Shown: positions 15,609-24,900 of the stretch, in pieces
Layout: every line of letters starts with the position of its first letter
Numbering within the stretch: the first letter of the stretch is position 1
Assembly (NCBI GenBank): GCA_030744755.1
Contig: JASLPY010000013.1
Location: 1 to 64,000 of the forward strand
Direction: 5' to 3'
Length of the DNA: 64,000 bases
Source: Kiritimatiellia bacterium
GTDB lineage: Bacteria; Verrucomicrobiota; Kiritimatiellia; UBA8416; JADHWI01
Position numbers and translations under genes: made by a program
Notes under the pieces: model-generated
The model's input: only the letters and a program-made list of their open reading frames with translations
Told to the model about the DNA's origin: nothing
Databases searched by the model: none

Positions 15609-17927
15609 ATGCTGAAATATTTGTTCGGATTAGAAAAGGCGGAGAAGGTGATCGACTCCAGTCTGAGCTTCGCTCACGGTTGGGGGCTGGCAATACTTCT
15701 TATTGCTGCATGTGTCGCCCTCACTGTTTATCTGTACCGCACGGTTGACTCTGGCGGAAGAAGGCGCAAGCTGATGTCAGCCGCGCATCTTCTGGCAGCG
15801 TTGATGCTTGTTTTGATCCTGATGCGGCCCGCACTCGATTATAAAATATCCAAGCCGTTCCGCAGCACGATCATGTTCATGGTCGATACCTCGGAAAGTA
15901 TGGCTATCGAAGACAACAGAACTGATAAGGCCGACATCGAAGTTGTGAAGAAAATCATGGAGAAGAGTGGAGTGACCTCGGCAAGCCGAATTGATCTTGC
16001 CAAGGCCGCACTCCGTCATACGGATGCCGATCTGATCAAAAAACTCTCCGAACAGCACGAACTTAGATTCTTCACCTTTGACGAAACGCTGCAGCCGCAA
16101 AGCGGCGGTGAGGATCCGTTGGCATGGACAGAGGAAATTAAGGCAGAAGGAAAGAGCTCCCGCATCGGTACCGCAGTTGATAGTGTTGTGAACCGCTATG
16201 CCGGGCAGCCAATCGCCGGTGTTGTTGTTCTCAGCGACTTCTCCTGGGTCGAGGGGTCAGACCCGCTGGAAGCCTCTGCCCGTCTCAAGCAGCGTGGAAT
16301 TCCACTTTACTGCGTGGGGATAGGTCTTCCCGATCCGCCCGATGTGCAGGTTCGCCGTATGATCGCACCAGATGTTGTCTTTGCCGAGGATAAGATCCCG
16401 ATCCGTGTTCAGATCGATTCCAGCGGCTACAAGGGTGAAACCTCTGAACTGGTCATGAAAGTCGACGACGCAGAGGTCGTCAAAAAGTCATTTGCCCTTG
16501 AGGGCGGCAGCCAGTTTATTGAGTTCGACTACACCCCGGAGAAAAAGAGCGGCACCATCAATATTGAGACATCTGTTACGCCGATGCTGGACGAAACTAC
16601 CGAGGAAAACAACCAGGTGAAGCACAGCATGAGAATCCTCGACGAGAAGATCAAGGTGCTCTATGTCGAGGGACATCCGCGCTGGGAGTTCCGTTACCTG
16701 CGTCGCGTGCTGCTGCGTGACCATCGCCTCGAAGTCACATTTCTTATGACCGAAGGCGACGACAAACTGCCTGACATATCCGAGGACTTTCTTAAAGACT
16801 TCCCTAAAGAGGTCGGTGACGCCCTGGCATTTGACCTCGTTATCCTTGGCGATGTTGACTCCTCCAAGTTCGACGTGAGGCAGATGGAACTCATGGAGAA
16901 GCTGGTCAAGGAAAGCGGCGGTTCTCTCCTGATGATCGCAGGTCCGGTAGGCTCTCCGACTTCCTATAGCGAAACTCCTGTCGCTGACATCCTGCCTGTA
17001 AGCTTTAGAACAGGAAAGTGGGAGTCAATCTCCGATACCGTTCACCCTGTGTTGACCGAGGATGGAAAGATCAGTCCTTCGACAGTCCTGGCTTCTACAC
17101 TTGAAGAAAATAAAGAAATCTGGAACAGAATCACACCGTTGCACGAAATACCGCCCGGGCTTCGTGCCAAACCGTCGGCCCGTGTACTGCTGACTCTTCC
17201 TAAAGAGGCTGATACGGTCCAGGACTATCCTCTGATTGCCTGGGGTCCCTATGGAAACGGCAAAAGTATGTTTGTCGGTACCGAAGCCCTGTGGCGTATG
17301 CGTCTCGAAGCGGGAAGCAAGGATCATGGGCGTTTCTGGTCGCAGACTATCAAGTTCCTTACACTGTCGCGTCTGCTCGGCCAGAACAAACGAATCACCC
17401 TGGAAACCAGCCGCAAATCCTACGGCAGCGGTGAGGAAGTGCTGATTTATGCTAACGTTCTGAGCGAAACCTACGAGCCTGTTGATTTGTCGGAATATAC
17501 GGTCACAATCGGCAGAGCGGGGGATGATGACGGTAGCGAGTTGGAATTGACAAGTGTTCCTGATCAGCCCGGCCTCTATTCAGGTGTTCATTACGCGGGC
17601 GCAGAAGGGGACTACCAGATTAAGGCTATGCTCGATGATGCCGAGGCGGCTAATGTTGCTGATTTCTCCATAGTTAACATTCCTTTGGAAGGCCGTGAGA
17701 CGGCCGTTAATACAGAAGTGGCCCGCCAAATGGCGGAGCTTTCCGGTGGCAAGGTGGTGGCCTTGAGCGATCTGCCGACTCTTCCCTCTGAATTTGGGTA
17801 TCCCAAAGAAATGAAGACTACTGTCAGCAGGCAGCAGGCTATTTGGGACGTGCCTTTCTTGTTTGTTCTCTTCGTACTGTTCGCCGGTGTTGAATGGTAC
17901 GTGAGAAGGAAAGATAATCTGGTGTAA
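15609..17927 (+). CDS. VWA and amidotransferase-like domain membrane protein
   Basis: A 772-residue protein, paralogous in layout to its upstream neighbour. Two N-terminal helices (GWGLAILLIAACVALTVYLY and LLAALMLVLILMRPAL) precede a VWA domain with MIDAS DTSES (MFMVDTSESMAIED). An Ig-like region follows, then an amidotransferase-like fold (FDLVILGDVDSS, ESGGSLLMIAGPVG). A C-terminal helix (FLFVLFVLFAGVEWYV) anchors the end, with a short basic tail. The ATG at 15609 has a GAGGA site 8 bases upstream; an earlier in-frame start at 15558 would overlap the preceding gene and lacks this. It ends two bases before the next start. Confidence 0.85.
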   Translation: MLKYLFGLEKAEKVIDSSLSFAHGWGLAILLIAACVALTVYLYRTVDSGGRRRKLMSAAHLLAALMLVLILMRPALDYKISKPFRSTIMFMVDTSESMAIEDNRTDKADIEVVKKIMEKSGVTSASRIDLAKAALRHTDADLIKKLSEQHELRFFTFDETLQPQSGGEDPLAWTEEIKAEGKSSRIGTAVDSVVNRYAGQPIAGVVVLSDFSWVEGSDPLEASARLKQRGIPLYCVGIGLPDPPDVQVRRMIAPDVVFAEDKIPIRVQIDSSGYKGETSELVMKVDDAEVVKKSFALEGGSQFIEFDYTPEKKSGTINIETSVTPMLDETTEENNQVKHSMRILDEKIKVLYVEGHPRWEFRYLRRVLLRDHRLEVTFLMTEGDDKLPDISEDFLKDFPKEVGDALAFDLVILGDVDSSKFDVRQMELMEKLVKESGGSLLMIAGPVGSPTSYSETPVADILPVSFRTGKWESISDTVHPVLTEDGKISPSTVLASTLEENKEIWNRITPLHEIPPGLRAKPSARVLLTLPKEADTVQDYPLIAWGPYGNGKSMFVGTEALWRMRLEAGSKDHGRFWSQTIKFLTLSRLLGQNKRITLETSRKSYGSGEEVLIYANVLSETYEPVDLSEYTVTIGRAGDDDGSELELTSVPDQPGLYSGVHYAGAEGDYQIKAMLDDAEAANVADFSIVNIPLEGRETAVNTEVARQMAELSGGKVVALSDLPTLPSEFGYPKEMKTTVSRQQAIWDVPFLFVLFVLFAGVEWYVRRKDNLV

Positions 17928-17929
17928 AG

Positions 17930-19588
17930 ATGGATAAAGAGATGATGACAATTGAAGAAAAGCTGAGAAGCTTATGGCATCAGGAGCGTCGTTTTTACCA
18001 TGTTCGCGGTGCCTCTCGCTTCATACTCTGGCTCATAGCCATGCTGGCTGTCGACTTTATCATCGACTGGGGCATTCTGTTTCGGGTCAACAGCAATATT
18101 AATATTGGCCTCCTTCTGCTGATCGTCAATATTGGCGTGCTCGGCTACGTTCTCTGGAACGAATGGTTGAAGTACCTAAAGCCTTTTGATCCAGTGGTTG
18201 TGGCACTGGAAGTAGAGACTCGTCATCCCGAGCTTGCTTCAGTGCTGGTTTCCTATACCCAGTTCCCTGAAGGCACACGTGATGAACATGCGTCCCCTGA
18301 ACTGGTCGAAGCCATGCGTCAGCAGGCACGTGACCTGACCCGAACTATCGACTTCAGGGAAGTGGTGGATTTTGCCCAGATCCGCAAGCTGCTCATGGTC
18401 TGTGCATGTATAACGTTTTTCTTCCTGATCATCAGCATAAACTGGCAGGCCCATACCAGCAGTCTGCTGCGTCGTCTTTCGGGTGTCGACGCGACATATC
18501 CAACCAGGACACAGATTGTCGATGTGAGCGGAGACCTCATGGTGCGTGCAGGTGATCCGGTCATTGTGACTGTCGGCGCTGAAGGTGTCATTCCTGAGCA
18601 GGGAACGATATATGTCCGTTCCGATGAATCCGGCAGTGACTGGCAGACCGCACCGATGCTCCTGGGTGGAGCAGGCAGTGGCCGTCCGGTATTTGAGCAG
18701 ACACTGGATGAAGTGAACGAGGAACTGCTCTACTATATAAAGCTTGGCGATGACCGCAGTGACCTATATCGCATTACACCTATCTCAGCCCCGAGTATTT
18801 CCGCCGTCCGCATAGACCGCACTTACCTCCCTTATCTGGGTCGGGAAGCCGACAAGACCTCTGCCTTGAGCGGCTCCGTGCTGGAGGGCAGCAGCCTTGT
18901 TTGGCATCTCACTACTCATACTCCGGTGGATCGCCTGCAAGTGGCCATCGGTGAGAAGCGAATAGATGCCGTTCAGAATGGTGACAACCTGCACTGGACT
19001 TTTCGTATGGACAAGGTGAAAAGCTCTTTCAAGTACACCTTCCTCTGGACAGAGGGCATGAGCGGAAAGGGCTTCGAATACGACGACGTGGAACACGCTA
19101 TGGAAGTCATTCCGGATATGGTTCCGAAGGTGGAGTTACTTAAGCCGACACTGAATGCCCTGGCCACAGTCAATAAACGTGTGACTATAAAGGCGAAGGT
19201 GCAGGACGATCATGGACTGGACGAAGCGTGGTTGACCTATACTGTGAATGACGGTGAGGAGAAACGCATTCCTATAGAAATCAACTTTAAGGGGCAGCAA
19301 AGTGGCATTATAGACTTTGTCTGGAATCTGAAAGACACAGTTGACGATGTCAAGCCTGACATGAATATCTCGTTTTACGTGCAGGTCAAGGATCATTATC
19401 CGAATGGCGAGAGCCATGAGGCGGGTTCCGTTCGTCGCCGCCTTTCCGTGGTAGATGCCAAGCGCTATATTGACTGGTACCAGGAGGAGTTGTCGAGCAA
19501 CTTGAACGATGTCAGACGCGCCCAGGTAGCCGAAGAAGAGGCTGCGAAAGCTTTGAAACAACTTAAAATTCAGGAAGGAGTAGAGTAA
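17930..19588 (+). CDS. Two- to three-helix membrane protein of MoxR operon (DUF4175-like)
   Basis: A 552-residue protein. Two adjacent N-terminal membrane helices (FILWLIAMLAVDFIIDWGIL; IGLLLLIVNIGVLGYVLW) and a third near residue 155-170 (LLMVCACITFFFLIIS) precede a long extracytoplasmic beta-rich part with Ig-like segments (MVRAGDPVIVTVGAEG; VTIKAKVQDDHGLDEAWLTY). The C-terminal 50 residues are a charged helix (VRRAQVAEEEAAKALKQLK). The pattern resembles DUF4175-type proteins found in the same operon in other PVC bacteria, but I am unsure of the exact family. The stop and the next start share a base (TAATG). Confidence 0.75.
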   Translation: MDKEMMTIEEKLRSLWHQERRFYHVRGASRFILWLIAMLAVDFIIDWGILFRVNSNINIGLLLLIVNIGVLGYVLWNEWLKYLKPFDPVVVALEVETRHPELASVLVSYTQFPEGTRDEHASPELVEAMRQQARDLTRTIDFREVVDFAQIRKLLMVCACITFFFLIISINWQAHTSSLLRRLSGVDATYPTRTQIVDVSGDLMVRAGDPVIVTVGAEGVIPEQGTIYVRSDESGSDWQTAPMLLGGAGSGRPVFEQTLDEVNEELLYYIKLGDDRSDLYRITPISAPSISAVRIDRTYLPYLGREADKTSALSGSVLEGSSLVWHLTTHTPVDRLQVAIGEKRIDAVQNGDNLHWTFRMDKVKSSFKYTFLWTEGMSGKGFEYDDVEHAMEVIPDMVPKVELLKPTLNALATVNKRVTIKAKVQDDHGLDEAWLTYTVNDGEEKRIPIEINFKGQQSGIIDFVWNLKDTVDDVKPDMNISFYVQVKDHYPNGESHEAGSVRRRLSVVDAKRYIDWYQEELSSNLNDVRRAQVAEEEAAKALKQLKIQEGVE

Positions 19589-21651
19589 TGAAAAAGGCAG
19601 CTCTGCTGGCGGTGCTGACCGCTTTAATCTCCTTTAATAGTTTCGCAAAAACGGAAGCAACCGATGTGCTGGGTGTACGTAATCAGTTGAGGACCGAAGA
19701 GCAGCGCCAACGTCGTGCCGGTCGCTTGGTTTCCGGTGCCGCGCGCGAAATTGAATGGCTGCTTCTGGACCTGCAGGACAACCAGCTTTATGAAAAGCAG
19801 GATGGAGAGGTAACGGCTGAGATGATTAAGCAGCTGTTGGATCTTTCCTCGGGAAGCATTCCTGAGGCCGCATCCATTCTGGGTCGTGCCCGGGAAGACG
19901 TTTCCGCTGCCGGACCGCACATCACTAGTGCTGAAGCCGAAGTGCAGACGATCCTCGCGGACTTGATCAGGATACTAAAGGTGACAACATCCGGTTTGGC
20001 CGAAGACAGGGCCCTCGCTATGCTCAAAGATCTGATCGACGAAGAGGAGCAGCTCAAAGAGAACACCCAGAAGTGGGGGCGCAAGGTGATCCTCGACAAA
20101 AACGCGGCCAAGGCTGATACCGGACGTCTGTATCGCCTGCAATCAGCCGTCATTCCTCAGTATGCCGGTTTCTTCTCCCTTCTGGAGAAAACAAAGGGAC
20201 AGGTATCAGGTGTAGATGAAGCACAGACCCTCGCCGCTGTTGTAGACGCCCTGCGCAAGAGCAAGCCCGATGTTCAAATCAGGAAAGCTGCCACGGGTAT
20301 TGAACAGACCAAGCCACTCGAAGCGGTAAATGCGCAGAAAGCAGTGATAGCAGCGCTGAAGGAAGCATACGATATTTTCGCTGCAGGCTTCGAGGATGCG
20401 GATTTCACGGCAAGAATACTCGCCAAGCTGGCTCAGCAGCAGAAAGCTATATACGAACAAATCAAGGAGTTGCAACGCCACTCTTATCCCAAAGAAAAGT
20501 CAGATATGCTTTCCAAGCAGATGGACCTGAACAAGGAAATGTCGGAATTCGCTAAGGCTCAGCAGCCACAACAGTCACCACAGTCACCACAGTCACCACA
20601 GTCGCCGCAATCACCACAGTCACCGCAGTCACCGCAGTCACCACAGTCTCCGCAATCACCACAGCCACCGCAGTCACCACCGTCGGGGCAGCCACCACAG
20701 TCGGCGGAGTCACAGGAAGCGCCACCGCCTAAGGGTGAGCAGGCGCCGCCAGAGCAGGGAACTGAGCAGATGCCAGAGGGTGGGATGAGAACGATGGAGG
20801 ATGACCAGCCGGAGAATATAGAGAATGCAGAGGCCTTGGCAGCGAACGCGGAGGAGCAGGCACAGGAGGCTATGGCTGCGGCGCAGGAGGCTATGAACGT
20901 CGCGGAAGAAATGCTCAACCAGAGCAATCGGGAACAGGCTGAGCAGGCACTTGCTGAAGCAGTCGAGGCTCTTGAGCAGGCACAACAGGAATTTATGAAA
21001 TCCGCAACGAGTAAAGCTGAGCTGGAATCGCTCCTGGCGGAGGCTCTTCCGAACGCTGGCGAGGAGGCACCTACGCCTCCTACCTCGTCTCAGTCGCCGG
21101 GAGATCTGCCTGAAGTCAGTCCAACGGACAGTGAATCTGAAACGCAGGAAGACCGCTCTTCTGAAGAGGCAGCCGAGCTCGCCGGGGAGGGAGAGGGTGA
21201 GGAGACCGGAGATCAGGCAGGCAGTGAGATGCCCGAAGGCGAAGGCAAAATGCCGGGTTCTGTAGGCAAGAGCGAGACCTCTACCGGACAAGGTGACACC
21301 CCGATCGGAATGCCGGACCCGGGCGCGGAGGGGACTGCTCCTGAAAAGACAAATCCCAGGGATCCGAACAAACCCAAGATGCCGGCACCGGCCGCGCCGG
21401 GAGCCGTCTCGGAAGACCCCCCGGAGGGTGAACCGATGCCGCCGCAGGAAGGTATGGAAGCGATGGCACCGAGCAAACTGGGCGGAACCTCCGGTACCGA
21501 AGCTTCAGGTGAAAACTACGAGCTCAAAGCACTTGCAGCCGATGTCTTCGAGCGGGGCACTAAGAAAGGCGGACTACAGTCGTACCTGCCTCAGCTGCCC
21601 GCTGAATACAGAAAACAGATCAAAGCTTACTACGAGGTACTGGCCCAATGA
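19588..21651 (+). CDS. Secreted coiled-coil protein with Pro-Gln-Ser repeat tract
   Basis: A 687-residue exported protein with a clear signal peptide (KKAALLAVLTALISFNSFA). Residues 25-325 are mostly helical and charged. At about 328-370 comes a tandem SPQ/PPQ tract encoded by a 9-base repeat. An Ala/Glu-rich coiled-coil region follows (about 405-475, e.g. EQAQEAMAAAQEAMNVAEEM), then a long acidic Gly/Glu/Pro-rich stretch. The last 35 residues (ALAADVFERGTKK, LPQLPAEYRKQIKAYYEVL) look conserved and may dock onto a partner. Similar Pro/Glu-rich periplasmic proteins accompany MoxR/VWA operons in PVC genomes. The final bases overlap the next ATG (ATGA). Confidence 0.8.
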   Translation: MKKAALLAVLTALISFNSFAKTEATDVLGVRNQLRTEEQRQRRAGRLVSGAAREIEWLLLDLQDNQLYEKQDGEVTAEMIKQLLDLSSGSIPEAASILGRAREDVSAAGPHITSAEAEVQTILADLIRILKVTTSGLAEDRALAMLKDLIDEEEQLKENTQKWGRKVILDKNAAKADTGRLYRLQSAVIPQYAGFFSLLEKTKGQVSGVDEAQTLAAVVDALRKSKPDVQIRKAATGIEQTKPLEAVNAQKAVIAALKEAYDIFAAGFEDADFTARILAKLAQQQKAIYEQIKELQRHSYPKEKSDMLSKQMDLNKEMSEFAKAQQPQQSPQSPQSPQSPQSPQSPQSPQSPQSPQSPQPPQSPPSGQPPQSAESQEAPPPKGEQAPPEQGTEQMPEGGMRTMEDDQPENIENAEALAANAEEQAQEAMAAAQEAMNVAEEMLNQSNREQAEQALAEAVEALEQAQQEFMKSATSKAELESLLAEALPNAGEEAPTPPTSSQSPGDLPEVSPTDSESETQEDRSSEEAAELAGEGEGEETGDQAGSEMPEGEGKMPGSVGKSETSTGQGDTPIGMPDPGAEGTAPEKTNPRDPNKPKMPAPAAPGAVSEDPPEGEPMPPQEGMEAMAPSKLGGTSGTEASGENYELKALAADVFERGTKKGGLQSYLPQLPAEYRKQIKAYYEVLAQ
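20571..20680 (+). repeat. 9-base tandem repeat CAGTCACCR coding (SPQ)n
   Basis: About ten copies of CAGTC(A/G/T)CC(A/G) run in frame, giving repeated Pro-Gln-Ser. Substitutions are nearly all in third codon positions, so the peptide is kept while the DNA drifts. The tract can change length by slippage without breaking the frame. It marks a flexible linker between the helical domain and the acidic half of the protein. Confidence 0.9.
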
Positions 21652-22682
21652 GAACGACTTTGAAAAAAACCATTTTGCTGCTGGTCTCCATTGCGGCATT
21701 CCAGTCCGGTCTGCGTGCCGCAGAAGATGCTCACGAAGATGAGATCGCATTGGTCAAACTGCGCCCTGAAGTCCGCGCGTCCATCAACAACGCACTGCGC
21801 TATATCGCCGCGCAGCAGAAGGAGAGTGACGGCAGTTTTGGACATGGCACGCATTCGACCTCCCTCGCTCTGATGGCATTCATGCTGCAGGGACATATTC
21901 CCGGACAGGGCGAGTACGGGGAAGCTCTGGAAAAAGGAATAAGTTTCCTGATCAGCAAGGGCGAGGAGCAGGAAGGTTATCTGGGATCAGGGACGCATCA
22001 TGGCAGCATGTACGAGCACGGTCTTGGCCTACTTGCACTTTCCGAGGCATGGGGACAGAGCAAGAACGAGAAAATCCGCCCGGTCCTGCGCGGTGCTGTT
22101 GACGTCCTTCTGCGTTGTCAGAATGAGAAGGGCGGCTGGCGATATTCGCCCAAAATAATGCCCGGCGATATTTCCGTAACCGCTATGCAGGTGGTTGGTC
22201 TTTGTTCCGCACGGGAGGCCGGCATTGCCGTGCCGCAGAAATCCATCGACAAAGCCGCCGAGTACATGCTTTGGTGCCAGGATGAAGAGTCAGGCGGCTT
22301 TGGTTATCACGGGCCTGGTGGACCCGGCTTTGCACGCTCGGCCGCTGCCTCACTGGCATTGATGCTTTCCGGAAAGCGTGAACATCACAGCGTCAGGCGC
22401 GGTATGGCCTATCTCAAGAGTCAGGATGATTCCGTGTTCGATCCGGATGCGAAGGGCGTCAGCGGCTCATATCACTACGCCCATTACTACGCCATCCAGG
22501 CCATGTATCAGACCAGTGAGGAGGAATTAAAGGCCTGGTACCCGAAGATTACCAAGAGAATGCTTGCGTCGCAGGATCCCAATGGATCCTGGAGCGCTGG
22601 TCCTGGCAATGTATATGGAACCGCTATGTCCATTCTCGTTCTCGGCGTTCCGTATCGGTATCTTCCTATCTATCAGAGGTGA
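21648..22682 (+). CDS. Secreted prenyltransferase/squalene-cyclase-like alpha/alpha-toroid protein
   Basis: A 344-residue protein with a signal peptide (TTLKKTILLLVSIAAFQSG). The mature part contains repeats with QW-like motifs: QQKESDGSFGH, CQNEKGGWRYSP, CQDEESGGFGYHGPG and SQDPNGSWSAG. These are typical of the alpha/alpha-barrel of prenyltransferases and squalene-hopene cyclases. The DxDD acid motif of true cyclases was not seen, and the protein is only half the size of a hopene cyclase, so it is probably a structural or binding relative. Such proteins commonly close PVC MoxR operons. It overlaps the preceding gene by four bases. Confidence 0.85.
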   Translation: MRTTLKKTILLLVSIAAFQSGLRAAEDAHEDEIALVKLRPEVRASINNALRYIAAQQKESDGSFGHGTHSTSLALMAFMLQGHIPGQGEYGEALEKGISFLISKGEEQEGYLGSGTHHGSMYEHGLGLLALSEAWGQSKNEKIRPVLRGAVDVLLRCQNEKGGWRYSPKIMPGDISVTAMQVVGLCSAREAGIAVPQKSIDKAAEYMLWCQDEESGGFGYHGPGGPGFARSAAASLALMLSGKREHHSVRRGMAYLKSQDDSVFDPDAKGVSGSYHYAHYYAIQAMYQTSEEELKAWYPKITKRMLASQDPNGSWSAGPGNVYGTAMSILVLGVPYRYLPIYQR

Positions 22683-22699
22683 AGAGAGGGATGAGGCCT

Positions 22700-22779
22700 G
22701 AGACCTGAAACCTGAAAGGGAGGGTCGCAGGCTCTGCGACCGCTGGTAATAAACGGACCGTCAGCGACGGTCCCTCCCG
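22700..22779. repeat. 80-bp double-hairpin direct repeat, copy 1
   Basis: It contains two perfect 8-bp hairpins with 3-base loops: GGTCGCAG-GCT-CTGCGACC (22723-22741) and GGACCGTC-AGC-GACGGTCC (22755-22773), framed by GGGAGG and CCTCCC so the whole can also pair end to end. Copy 2 is at 24901-24980 with about two base differences in 80. It sits just downstream of the toroid gene and upstream of the HEAT-repeat gene. Confidence 0.9.
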
Positions 22780-22799
22780 GAGAAGAATTTAAGAGCTTG

Positions 22800-22855
22800 G
22801 CATTCCGAGCGTAGTCGAGGAATCTGCAGATGCTTCGGCAAGCTCAGCATGACAA
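22800..22855. repeat. Dispersed hairpin repeat, copy 2 (diverged)
   Basis: GCATTCCGAGCGTAGTCGAG, continuing to GAATCTGCAG, pairs imperfectly with the following TGCTTCGGCAAGCTCAGCATGACA. It is related to the element at 6115-6199 and lies 12 bases before the HEAT-repeat gene start, so it may also influence that gene's mRNA. Confidence 0.65.
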
Positions 22856-22867
22856 TACTAAAGATCA

Positions 22868-24895
22868 ATGAAGAGGTTTTCTACAACATGTCTGTCACTG
22901 CTGCTCCTCGCCGCAACCATCTCTTCCTCGGCAGCAGACAAGGCAAATATCGAGACGCAGCTTGAGCATCTTGCCAGTGGGGGCTGGATTCTGCAGGCGC
23001 GGGCTCTTGAACAATTGGTCAGGAGCGGAAACAAGGATGCAGTTAAGCCGATTCATGAGCTGGTCCAGAACCAGGAAGCCCACGCCTATGTTCGTGGACG
23101 CGCGCTTGTCGCGCTCGCGAGGCTCGATGGAGGCAAAGCAGCCGGTGACGCGCAGGCTTTTGCCGCATCACCGGACGCGGGCCTTCGCGCCGCGGGAGCC
23201 GAGGCGTATGGTTACTGCGACGGTAATGCCGCCAAGGCCCCGCTGGGTAATCTTTTAAAAGACAAAGACGAAAAAGTCGCTATGGCGGCCATCGTGAGCT
23301 GGGCAAGGCTTTACGGGAAAGATGCCTGGGCAGTTGTTGACCCGGCAACCAAACCCCTCCTGAACCCGGACCTTCCTGAAGATCTCCGCTGGAAGATTGT
23401 TCCTGCCATGCATGCCATGGCCCACGCCGGAACTCCAGATGCGCTCGCGCGCATACATGAGTTCATCCAGCTTTCTTCCGAGCCCTCGCTGCGCGGGCTG
23501 GTGACGGCAGGACAGCCATCCGTTCTGCCGTTGGCCGCACGACATGTCCACCGGGAGCACCATAAAACGGGGTGGCCGCGGATGCACGGTGCAGGCCCGG
23601 CAGTGCCCCTCAACGAGGAGTACCTCCGCGTCATGAAGGCGGTCAAGTCCAACAGGTCCGAGGTCATCGAGGCGACGGTTCGTACCCTCCTGCAGACCAG
23701 TCAGCCGCAGGACCTGGTGCTGGCATGCACCATGGGTGCCCGCATGATTCCCGCCCCGGCAACAGGCGACATGCTGTTGAAGGCCTGTGGTGATGCCGAT
23801 GACGCGAATGTCGATCACGCATGCGTGCAGGCGCTCACGGTACCCGCCATGCATCCGGAACGCTACGAGGCATATTTCACCAAATTGCTCAAGAGCAAGC
23901 ACGCTCCTTCCCGCATCGCGGGAATAGACGGCCTTGCCGCCTGTCCCAAGGTCAATCGCTTCGAGGCTTATAGTGAAATTATGCAGGGAGGGGATTCGAA
24001 TGAGGTGCTCCAGGTCGCGCTTGAGCAGTTGATTTCGGCTCCCGTCGAGCAAGCTCAGAATCAGAAAATCGGAACCTATTTGTATGAGGCAATGGCTGCG
24101 AATGACCGACACACCCGCAATGCCGCGGCCGCGTTATTTCAAAAAGTTGCAGCTAAGCGCGACTACACCGACGTTGCCAAGGCCTGGGAAACACTTCTGC
24201 ACAACAAGGATTGGAAAGTACGCGACAGCGCGCGTAGGACCATTGCGACGATAGCGACGGAGGACGAGCTTACGGAGCTGGCCCGCAGTGATGGATACAT
24301 TACTGACTGGCAGGTCATCGGCACGTTCATCGGCGGTGAAACTCTCTGGGATACTCCGGCATATCCTCCTGAAACGGAGCTCGATTTCAGCAAGACGTAT
24401 AATGCGGAACGAATCTTCAATATCGGCAGCAGCAAGCCCTTTAAGCGCTCCCGGAGCATCAAGTGGAATAAGGGTACTGTAACTACTGTGGATGGATTCT
24501 TGCGGATCAATTATTGCGTGTCTCAGCCCACAATAGAGGCCGTTGCGTATGCGGCTGCCACGATAACCCCGAAGACCCCGGGAGAGGCAATCATATGGGT
24601 CGAAGGTATCGCGACTAAAGGTCGAACCCTCCCGAGCCTCTGGATCAACGGTGTCCAGGTCTTCGCACCGAAACCCGCAGTGCCCAGAGACCAGTACCTC
24701 TGGCCCGTTCGTTCTCCATGGCGTAACAGGTATATTCCCTGCGGCGGTCGGGCCACATACAAGGTCACGCTGAAGGCCGGGCCGAACCAGATTCTGATAA
24801 AAACGCTCAATCTTAAGCAAGAAATGTGGGACGTCCGCGTCCGTGTTCTCAGCCCAAACGGCACTCCTCTGGAGGTAGTGGGGGGAGAAGGCTGA
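22868..24895 (+). CDS. Secreted HEAT-repeat protein with C-terminal beta-sandwich
   Basis: A 675-residue protein with a signal peptide (TTCLSLLLLAATISSSAA). From about residue 30 to 480 it is built of HEAT-like alpha-helical repeats (for example RGRALVALARLDGGKAAGD, VAMAAIVSWARLYG, TRNAAAALFQKVAAK, VRDSARRTIATIA). Residues 505-675 form a beta-rich C-terminal domain (YNAERIFNIGSSKPFKRS ... LKAGPNQILIKTLNLKQ) resembling an accessory galactose-binding-like sandwich. Such proteins work as scaffolds. The signal peptide shares TTCLSLLLLA with the next gene's, and both genes are preceded by the 80-bp repeat, suggesting duplicated upstream units. Confidence 0.8.
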   Translation: MKRFSTTCLSLLLLAATISSSAADKANIETQLEHLASGGWILQARALEQLVRSGNKDAVKPIHELVQNQEAHAYVRGRALVALARLDGGKAAGDAQAFAASPDAGLRAAGAEAYGYCDGNAAKAPLGNLLKDKDEKVAMAAIVSWARLYGKDAWAVVDPATKPLLNPDLPEDLRWKIVPAMHAMAHAGTPDALARIHEFIQLSSEPSLRGLVTAGQPSVLPLAARHVHREHHKTGWPRMHGAGPAVPLNEEYLRVMKAVKSNRSEVIEATVRTLLQTSQPQDLVLACTMGARMIPAPATGDMLLKACGDADDANVDHACVQALTVPAMHPERYEAYFTKLLKSKHAPSRIAGIDGLAACPKVNRFEAYSEIMQGGDSNEVLQVALEQLISAPVEQAQNQKIGTYLYEAMAANDRHTRNAAAALFQKVAAKRDYTDVAKAWETLLHNKDWKVRDSARRTIATIATEDELTELARSDGYITDWQVIGTFIGGETLWDTPAYPPETELDFSKTYNAERIFNIGSSKPFKRSRSIKWNKGTVTTVDGFLRINYCVSQPTIEAVAYAAATITPKTPGEAIIWVEGIATKGRTLPSLWINGVQVFAPKPAVPRDQYLWPVRSPWRNRYIPCGGRATYKVTLKAGPNQILIKTLNLKQEMWDVRVRVLSPNGTPLEVVGGEG

Positions 24896-24900
24896 GGGCT

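Noticed and set aside
20571-20680. Tandem 9-base repeats as a CRISPR array
   Set aside because: Units are contiguous without unique spacers, lie inside a reading frame and encode a regular Pro-Gln-Ser tract.
21648-22682. A squalene-hopene cyclase
   Set aside because: The protein is half the usual length, is exported and has no visible DxDD motif; only the toroid repeats are shared.
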